This document shows positions 6,583 through 10,580 of a DNA stretch of 10,580 nucleotides, piece by piece; the first letter of the stretch is position 1, and the number at the start of each line of letters is the position of its first letter. The notes beneath the pieces are model-generated. The model did no database searches and was not told the origin of the DNA. It saw only the letters and a list, made by a program, of their open reading frames with translations. This DNA comes from Acholeplasmatales bacterium (GTDB lineage: Bacteria > Bacillota_I > Bacilli_A > Acholeplasmatales > Anaeroplasmataceae): NCBI GenBank assembly GCA_016282815.1, contig JAEELU010000063.1:1-10580 (forward strand), given 5' to 3'. Position numbers and translations under genes: made by a program.

Positions 6583-7169
6583 TAGTATATAGATTCTAAA
6601 AATTCTAAATAATCATTATATTCATCATTGGTTATAGTCTTAACCATTTTTATATTGTTTATATTTTGTTCTTTTGCCATATAAACTAAATTATCAAGGC
6701 TTTCATTAAAATCATCTAGGTATACATTAACCATCTTAAAATCTTCATTATATTTTGCTAAAAGCCTTGCATGACCATCAAGTAGAACATATTCATCATT
6801 TAGGATATATACAGGAAGATAAACCTCTTTATCCTCTAAATATTTTGAAATAGATTCATAATTAGTTTTATTTATAAAAAATCTACTAGGCTGAATAATA
6901 TTTATTGGTAGCTTAAATGTATGTATTTCATCAAATGCCTTATAAAATGATCTATCCTGATTATAGAAGATATTTACATATTTATTATATTTTCTAAATT
7001 CATCTATAGCTTGATTAATTAGTGGTAAATAATCACAGGTAATTAGAGCCTCAAATCCTCTAATATCAAATTCAAAGTGATAATCTATATCACCCTTAAT
7101 TGTAAAGCAATTACCTAGTAATCTATTCTTTTCAGTATATACATTTGAAATTCTATCTCTAATAATCAT
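6582..7169 (-). CDS. ParB/Srx-fold domain protein of unknown function
   Basis: The 195-residue protein has a C-terminal-half segment, IQPSRFFINK (92-101), LPVYIL (118-123) and VLLDGHARL (128-136). This reproduces the layout of the ParB N-terminal/sulfiredoxin fold: a parameter-setting strand, a strand ending in a proline-led repeat, then the DGHxRL box. The N-terminal 85 residues are unlike ParB and I do not recognise them. There is no helix-turn-helix and no partner parA, so plasmid partition is unlikely. Stand-alone ParB-fold proteins include nucleotide-binding and DNA-modifying accessory proteins. The start is supported by AGGAG (complement of 7177-7181) 7 nt upstream. It is convergent with the ATPase and divergent from the RHH/HipA-like pair. 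Some glutamate codons are GAG (e.g. residue 40), unlike the hip pair. Confidence 0.7.
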   Translation of the reverse strand: MIIRDRISNVYTEKNRLLGNCFTIKGDIDYHFEFDIRGFEALITCDYLPLINQAIDEFRKYNKYVNIFYNQDRSFYKAFDEIHTFKLPINIIQPSRFFINKTNYESISKYLEDKEVYLPVYILNDEYVLLDGHARLLAKYNEDFKMVNVYLDDFNESLDNLVYMAKEQNINNIKMVKTITNDEYNDYLEFLESIY

Positions 7170-7211
7170 AATGAAACTCCTAAATTACCTAAATTTTAAC
7201 ATTTAGAAAAG

Positions 7212-7220
7212 ATTATATCA
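7212..7220 (-). promoter_or_regulatory. extended -10 promoter of the ParB-like gene
   Basis: On the minus strand the sequence reads TGATATAAT, a TGn-TATAAT extended -10. The hexamer 17 nt upstream (ACTCTA) is a poor -35, which an extended -10 can tolerate. The start of transcription would lie about 35 nt before the gene. Confidence 0.5.
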
Positions 7221-7266
7221 ACAAAGTTATAACATAGAGTATATTTTTATTTAATATAACTTCCAA

Positions 7267-7289
7267 AAATACTAAAAAAAGTAGTATTT
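7267..7289. repeat. inverted repeat in the divergent intergenic region
   Basis: AAATACT and AGTATTT face each other around nine bases (AAAAAAAGT), about midway between the two divergent promoters. It could be a protein-binding site acting on both genes. The evidence is only the symmetry. Confidence 0.3.
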
Positions 7290-7302
7290 ATAATTGTAAG
7301 AT

Positions 7303-7331
7303 TTTACATTTGACCCCAAATGTGATATACT
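7303..7331 (+). promoter_or_regulatory. promoter of the RHH/HipA-like operon
   Basis: TTTACA (7303-7308) and TATACT (7326-7331) are separated by 17 nt. A second -35-like TTGACC (7310-7315) has no properly spaced -10. The predicted transcript starts near 7338, leaving almost no leader before AAGGTGG (7339-7345). Confidence 0.7.
7306..7323. promoter_or_regulatory. palindromic operator inside the RHH/HipA-like promoter
   Basis: ACATTTG and CAAATGT form a perfect 7-bp inverted repeat around ACCC. It fills the spacer between -35 and -10, so a bound protein would block RNA polymerase. Toxin-antitoxin operons are commonly autorepressed this way, and the first gene encodes a likely ribbon-helix-helix protein. 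The binding partner is inferred. Confidence 0.6.
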
Positions 7332-7352
7332 ATATGTGAAGGTGGCGATATT

Positions 7353-7739
7353 ATGTTTAATCAGCAAGAATATATTAATGATTTTATTAAGAACAATTAT
7401 AAAACTATTAAACTAAGAATTCGTAATGATGATAAGATATTGATAAATAAAATTAATAGTGTAGATAATATAAACAAATACTTAATTGATTTAATAACTA
7501 AAGATATCTATGAAAATAGAAAATATAATTTTATTAACAATGACATTGTGATAGATTTTGATTTATCAAATACAATGGCTGATTTAGTTGATAAAGCAGA
7601 AAAGGCCGATATCCTAGAAGATTATGGACTATATATGAATTTAGCAGATGCCATCGATTCCCAAGCTAAAAAAGAAGTATCTAAACATTTAATTACTGAA
7701 ACAGAATGGAAAAAATTAGTTAGGAGATATCAATTATGA
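7353..7739 (+). CDS. ribbon-helix-helix-like protein, likely antitoxin of the HipA-like kinase
   Basis: The 128-residue protein begins with a pattern common in Firmicute Arc/MetJ-type proteins: DFIKNNYKTIKLRIR (10-24, including the DNA-binding beta strand), helix KILINKINSV, turn, and helix NINKYLIDLITKDI (39-52). The second half (75-128: MADLVDKAEKADILEDYGLY, AIDSQAKKEV, LITETEWKKLVRRY) looks like a separate helical module that could grip the toxin. The start has AAGGTGG 7 nt upstream. Its TGA stop overlaps the kinase start (ATGA), a layout that favours balanced synthesis of an antitoxin-toxin pair. Classical HipA partners are Xre-type HipB proteins; this one shows no Xre helix-turn-helix. 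All glutamate codons are GAA. The RHH fold is inferred from the pattern; the antitoxin role from position and operator. Confidence 0.7.
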   Translation: MFNQQEYINDFIKNNYKTIKLRIRNDDKILINKINSVDNINKYLIDLITKDIYENRKYNFINNDIVIDFDLSNTMADLVDKAEKADILEDYGLYMNLADAIDSQAKKEVSKHLITETEWKKLVRRYQL

Positions 7740-8671
7740 TAGGGATTGTTGATTTTACAAATTGTCCTTTAAGCAGCAGAAATCTTGAATATGCAGGTAG
7801 GGCAGGAGAAAAAAGAGGAATAATATATAATAACGAATTATGGTTTTTAAAGTTTCCCAAGAATACTATTGGAATGAATAGGGTTACTGGACTTTCTTAT
7901 GTTACATCACCATTATCCGAATATATTGGTAGTCATATCTATAAGATATTAGGTTATGATGTACATGAAACGTTATTGGGTATATGTAATGACGGAAAAC
8001 GAAATAAGGTTGTCTGTGCATGTAAGGATTTTATAAATGATGATAAAAACGAATTATTGATTCCATATACAGCATTACGTAATGATACAAATCCACTAAT
8101 AATGGATCGTAATGATGATTCATTTGCTTCAGCATCAAATATAAACGAAATTGAATTTCAGTTGGAAAATAACACTGTGCTATCAAAAATAAGTGAAGCA
8201 AAAGATAGATTTTGGGATGTCGTGTTAATAGATATGCTAATCAACAACAATGATAGAAACGAAGATAACTGGGGAATCATTAAATTTAAAAAAGAAGAAT
8301 CTTATAAGTTATCTCCAATATATGATTGTGGTAATTCTTTTTACGGTAAAACAAGCGATGAAAGAATTGCTGATATTATGGCTAGTGAAGAAAAATTAAA
8401 AAGCAGTGCATTAAATGGTATCACTGCTTACGAAGATGATAATGAAAAAAGAATATCAAATTCAGATATAATTAATTATGTTAAAAAGAACAATCCCAAA
8501 TCTATTGATAGAGTATTAAAAATAGTTAATGAAAAAATAGAAGAAATAAAGGGTTTTATTAATGATATTCCATGTCAATATGATGATGTATCAATCATGA
8601 GTGAAATAAGAAAAGAATACTATCTTAAAACATTCGAAATACGATTGGAAAAATTGAGTAATAATTTTTAA
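7736..8671 (+). CDS. HipA/CtkA-like serine/threonine kinase, likely toxin
   Basis: The 311-residue protein has the layout of the HipA-like kinase fold. A glycine-rich loop, YAGRAGEKRG (19-28), is followed by WFLKFPKN with the ATP-binding lysine at K39. Next come LSEYIGSHIYKILGY (60-74, the glutamate-bearing helix) and the catalytic loop LIDMLINNNDRNEDNWG (164-180) with D173 and N178. LSPIYDCGNSF (192-202) has the metal-binding aspartate at D197. HipA kinases phosphorylate translation targets such as glutamyl-tRNA synthetase and cause growth arrest. Short forms include HipT and Helicobacter CtkA. The roughly 100-residue N-terminal subdomain of full HipA is absent. ATG 7736 has AGGAGA 8 nt upstream. 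All catalytic residues seem present, so it should be active. Every glutamate codon I read is GAA, unlike the core genes. The target is unknown. Confidence 0.85.
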   Translation: MIGIVDFTNCPLSSRNLEYAGRAGEKRGIIYNNELWFLKFPKNTIGMNRVTGLSYVTSPLSEYIGSHIYKILGYDVHETLLGICNDGKRNKVVCACKDFINDDKNELLIPYTALRNDTNPLIMDRNDDSFASASNINEIEFQLENNTVLSKISEAKDRFWDVVLIDMLINNNDRNEDNWGIIKFKKEESYKLSPIYDCGNSFYGKTSDERIADIMASEEKLKSSALNGITAYEDDNEKRISNSDIINYVKKNNPKSIDRVLKIVNEKIEEIKGFINDIPCQYDDVSIMSEIRKEYYLKTFEIRLEKLSNNF

Positions 8672-8702
8672 GCAGACACTTTTTAAAAACATTATGCTTT
8701 CA

Positions 8703-8731
8703 TTGAAAATATTATCATATTATGATAAAAT
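8703..8731 (+). promoter_or_regulatory. promoter of the lrp-aminotransferase operon
   Basis: TTGAAA (8703-8708) and TAAAAT (8726-8731) are separated by 17 nt. The transcript would start near 8738, close to AAGGAG (8747-8752). No terminator is visible between the hip kinase stop (8669-8671) and this promoter, so some read-through from the hip operon is possible. Confidence 0.65.
8712..8728. promoter_or_regulatory. palindromic operator candidate inside the lrp promoter
   Basis: TTATCATA and TATGATAA are a perfect 8-bp inverted repeat around a single T. It lies in the promoter spacer and overlaps the -10 box. Lrp/AsnC proteins often repress their own genes by binding AT-rich palindromes there, so autoregulation is a reasonable inference. 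Confidence 0.55.
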
Positions 8732-8761
8732 AGATAGAAATTGTTTAAGGAGCTGATTTTT

Positions 8762-9256
8762 ATGAACGAGAACATTAGAGAAAGAATTTTAAAGCATTTA
8801 GAAAACAATAGTAGAATTGACTTACATGATCTAGCGGTAATGCTTGGAATTAAGGATCATGAGCTCGCGAACGAAATCGCCCAAATGGAGAAGGAGCACA
8901 TTATTTGTGGCTACACAACATTAATAAATTGGGATAATACTGATAAGGAAATTGTTACTGCATTAATTGAGGTTAAGGTTACACCTCAAAGAGGTATGGG
9001 ATTTGAAACATTAGCTGATAGAATTGCTAAATTCCCAGAGGTAACATCTATATATTTAATGAGTGGTGGCTTTGATTTTATGGTTTTAATTGAAGGTAAA
9101 TCAATGAAGGAAGTTTCACGCTTCGTTTTTGAGAAGCTTTCTGTACTTGAAACTGTACTTTCAACATCTACTCACTTTGTATTAAAGAAATACAAGGACC
9201 ATGGTGTTTTATTAACAGAAGAGAAAAAAGATGAAAGAATAATGGTGAGTGCCTAA
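8762..9256 (+). CDS. Lrp/AsnC-family transcriptional regulator
   Basis: The 164-residue protein has an N-terminal winged helix-turn-helix (about 3-50: RERILKHLENNSRIDLHDLAVMLG then HELANEIAQMEKEHII). The C-terminal ligand-binding (RAM) domain follows (about 64-145), with VTSIYLMSGGFDFMVLIEG (94-112) in the position of the family's G-x-x-D effector loop. Such proteins form dimers to octamers and sense amino acids. ATG 8762 has AAGGAG 9 nt upstream; an in-frame TTG at 8741 lies before that site and is rejected. It is coupled to the aminotransferase by TAATG, so it probably controls that gene and itself. The helix-turn-helix is less basic than in typical Lrp. The effector cannot be read from the sequence. 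Confidence 0.92.
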   Translation: MNENIRERILKHLENNSRIDLHDLAVMLGIKDHELANEIAQMEKEHIICGYTTLINWDNTDKEIVTALIEVKVTPQRGMGFETLADRIAKFPEVTSIYLMSGGFDFMVLIEGKSMKEVSRFVFEKLSVLETVLSTSTHFVLKKYKDHGVLLTEEKKDERIMVSA

Positions 9257-10419
9257 TGCGTGATTTTTTATCTAAAAAGGTAGTGGATTTAAAACCATCA
9301 GGCATTAGAAAGTTTTTTGATATTGCAAGTGAAATTGAGGGCGCTATATCACTTGGTGTTGGTGAGCCTGATTTTGATACACCTTGGCATATCAGAGAAG
9401 AGGGTATTTATTCCTTAGAAAGAGGAAAGACATATTATACATCTAATGCTGGTTTAATACCATTACGTAAGGAAATATGTGAATTTAATAAAAGAAAATA
9501 TAATATTGAATATGATCATAAGACTGAATGTGTCGTTACTGTAGGTGGTAGTGAAGCAATTGATATTGCCCTACGTGCAGTGATAGAGCCAGGTGATGAG
9601 GTAATTATACCTACACCATGCTATGTATCATATGAGCCATGTGTAGTTTTAACTGGTGGAGTTGTAAAAACTATTAATCTAAAGAATGAAAATCAATTTA
9701 GATTACAGCCAGAGGAAATTGAAGCACAGATTACTCCAAAGAGTAAGGTTTTAATTATTTCATATCCAAATAACCCAACAGGTGCTATTATGGAATATGA
9801 GGATTTAGTTAAAATTAGTGAGGTTATCATCAAGCATGATTTATTAGTTATTTCTGATGAAATTTATTCAGAATTAAGCTATGGAAAGCCTCATGTTTCT
9901 ATCGCATCATTACCTGGTATGAAGGAAAGAACTATAGTAGTAAATGGCTTTAGTAAGGCATTCTCTATGACAGGTTGGAGATTAGGATATGCTTTAGGAC
10001 CTAAGGAAATATTAAAGGAAATGATAAAAATACATCAATTCTGTATTATGTGTGCGCCAACTAATTCTCAGTACGCTGCAGTTGAGGCATTAAAGAATGG
10101 TGATGGCGATGTAGTTAATATGAGAAATGCGTATGATGAAAGAAGAAGATTTTTAATCGATTGGTTTAAAAATCATAATATACCAATGTTTACACCACTA
10201 GGGGCATTCTATATTTTCCCAGATATAAGGCAATTTGGTTTATCTAGTGAGGAATTTGCTTTAAGATTATTAAATGAGGAAAAGGTAGTTGTAGTTCCCG
10301 GAACAGCATTTGGTGAATCTGGTGAGGGCTTCGTTAGAATATCATATGCATATTCTATTGATGATTTAAAGAAGGCACTAGAGCGTGTTGAAAGATTCAT
10401 TGTTAAATTAAGAAAATAG
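9256..10419 (+). CDS. class I/II PLP-dependent aminotransferase (AspC/PatA-like)
   Basis: This fold-type I enzyme transfers amino groups between amino acids and 2-oxo acids with pyridoxal phosphate. At 387 residues it has the normal length. Key blocks are ISLGVGEPDFDTP (31-43), YPNNPTGA (170-177, with N173), SDEIYSELSYG (200-210, with D201 and Y204), SKAFSMTGWRLGY (233-245, with the PLP lysine K234 and the phosphate-binding R242) and FVRISYA (359-365, with the substrate carboxylate arginine R361). All active-site residues are present. GGTGAG (9244-9249) is 6 nt before the ATG, which overlaps the Lrp stop by one base. The family includes aspartate, aromatic and N-acetyl-diaminopimelate aminotransferases, so the substrate is uncertain; pairing with Lrp points to amino acid metabolism. 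Confidence 0.94.
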   Translation: MRDFLSKKVVDLKPSGIRKFFDIASEIEGAISLGVGEPDFDTPWHIREEGIYSLERGKTYYTSNAGLIPLRKEICEFNKRKYNIEYDHKTECVVTVGGSEAIDIALRAVIEPGDEVIIPTPCYVSYEPCVVLTGGVVKTINLKNENQFRLQPEEIEAQITPKSKVLIISYPNNPTGAIMEYEDLVKISEVIIKHDLLVISDEIYSELSYGKPHVSIASLPGMKERTIVVNGFSKAFSMTGWRLGYALGPKEILKEMIKIHQFCIMCAPTNSQYAAVEALKNGDGDVVNMRNAYDERRRFLIDWFKNHNIPMFTPLGAFYIFPDIRQFGLSSEEFALRLLNEEKVVVVPGTAFGESGEGFVRISYAYSIDDLKKALERVERFIVKLRK

Positions 10420-10428
10420 ATTATATTA

Positions 10429-10490
10429 CTAAGAATTCTGGTTCTTTCCAAACTGAGGTAGTTTGGTAGGTAGGTAGCTACCTAAGAATT
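10429..10490 (+). other. structured intergenic element: three-stem junction, possible regulatory RNA
   Basis: Just after the aminotransferase stop, AATTCT (10434-10439) can pair with AGAATT (10485-10490). This closes a junction holding CCAAACT/AGTTTGG around GAGGT (10448-10466) and the perfect 14-base palindrome TAGGTAGCTACCTA (10471-10484), which would stack directly on the closing stem. The fold resembles a riboswitch or attenuator aptamer in layout, but I recognise no known class (no T-box, purine, SAM or THF consensus). CTAAGAATT occurs as a 9-base direct repeat at both borders (10429-10437 and 10482-10490), so a small inserted palindromic element is an alternative reading. It contains no ORF worth calling. 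Confidence 0.5.
10446..10461 (+). repeat. first copy of a 16-base direct repeat
   Basis: TTCCAAACTGAGGTAG here and TTCCAATGTGAGGTAG at 10522-10537 match at 14 of 16 positions. This copy makes the 5' arm and loop of the first hairpin of the structured element. Confidence 0.6.
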
Positions 10491-10500
10491 GATAAAAAAT

Positions 10501-10556
10501 AAAAAATGATGTGAAGCCTGCTTCCAATGTGAGGTAGGTAAAACATCATTTTTTTT
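10501..10556 (+). terminator. Rho-independent terminator with a long, structured loop
   Basis: AAAAAATGATGT (10501-10512) pairs with ACATCATTTTTT (10543-10554) for 12 bp and runs into eight Ts (10549-10556). Inside it, GCCTGC (10516-10521) can pair with GTAGGT (10534-10539, two G-U pairs) above a 3x3 internal loop. It could end the lrp-aminotransferase transcript or act as an attenuator for a gene beyond the window. Confidence 0.8.
10522..10537 (+). repeat. second copy of the 16-base direct repeat
   Basis: This copy forms the apical loop and part of the inner stem of the terminator hairpin that follows. Repeating an aptamer-like loop within a terminator is unusual and is discussed in the findings. 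Confidence 0.6.
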
Positions 10557-10580
10557 ATGCTTAGAAAACAATATAATTAT

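Noticed and set aside
6582..7169. Plasmid partition gene parB and a nearby replication origin
   Set aside because: No ParA, no helix-turn-helix, no iterons or DnaA boxes were seen, and the flanking genes are chromosomal.
8741..8761. TTG 8741 as the Lrp start
   Set aside because: It lies before the AAGGAG site, which itself serves ATG 8762; the extra residues do not resemble the family N-terminus.
10209..10451. 80-codon open frame on the minus strand
   Set aside because: It is antisense to the 3' end of the aminotransferase, whose active-site motifs are clear, and its product matches nothing I recognise.
10446..10537. CRISPR array from the repeated 16-mer
   Set aside because: Only two imperfect copies are present, each inside a different hairpin, with no further repeats or cas genes.
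10429..10556. T-box or a known riboswitch
   Set aside because: No GGGTGG-type T-box core, specifier loop pattern, or consensus of purine, SAM, THF, glycine or PreQ1 classes could be seen.
10557..10580. Gene start at ATG 10557
   Set aside because: It falls directly in the terminator T-run with no ribosome binding site, and the window ends eight codons later.

Overview
The window is AT-rich DNA from a low-GC Gram-positive bacterium (Bacillota), probably in or near the Bacilli/Erysipelotrichia radiation. The evidence is the recG-plsX-rnc-dnaD-nth gene string, the purine-rich Shine-Dalgarno sites and the short U-tract terminators. The genetic code is standard: TGA is used as a stop (tnpB remnant, ribbon-helix-helix gene) and tryptophan is TGG.

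Layout. (1) 1-191: the 3' end of an IS200/IS605-type tnpB, followed by a chain of four hairpins that looks like its omega RNA and the right end of the element. (2) 207-5172: a tightly packed five-gene housekeeping operon (recG, plsX, rnc, a dnaD-like gene, nth) with junctions of +54, -8, -8 and -1 nt, closed by a GC-rich terminator. (3) 5246-8671: an accessory block. It holds an orphan AAA/ABC-type ATPase with its own consensus promoter and a coupled 35-codon ORF, then a bidirectional terminator, a convergent ParB/Srx-fold gene on the minus strand, and, divergent from that, a two-gene operon of a ribbon-helix-helix (RHH) protein plus a HipA/CtkA-like kinase. That promoter carries a palindrome between its -35 and -10 boxes. 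(4) 8703-10419: an Lrp/AsnC regulator and a class I/II PLP aminotransferase, translationally coupled, again with a palindrome inside the promoter. (5) 10420-10580: no gene, but a riboswitch-like three-stem fold followed by a terminator whose loop repeats part of that fold.

How the genes work together. The recG operon combines DNA repair and replication (RecG, DnaD-like, Nth) with phospholipid synthesis (PlsX) and RNA processing (RNase III). The accessory block is best read as defence or addiction cargo: an RHH/HipA-like toxin-antitoxin candidate and an OLD-like ATPase. In the hip pair every glutamate codon is GAA, whereas plsX next door on the chromosome uses GAG heavily, which fits recent acquisition. 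The Lrp regulator probably controls itself and the aminotransferase.

The best candidates for something undescribed are the RHH-HipA-like pair with its promoter-embedded operator, the ATPase with its coupled mini-ORF, and the structured element at 10429-10556. All functions are read from motifs by eye; no database search was possible.
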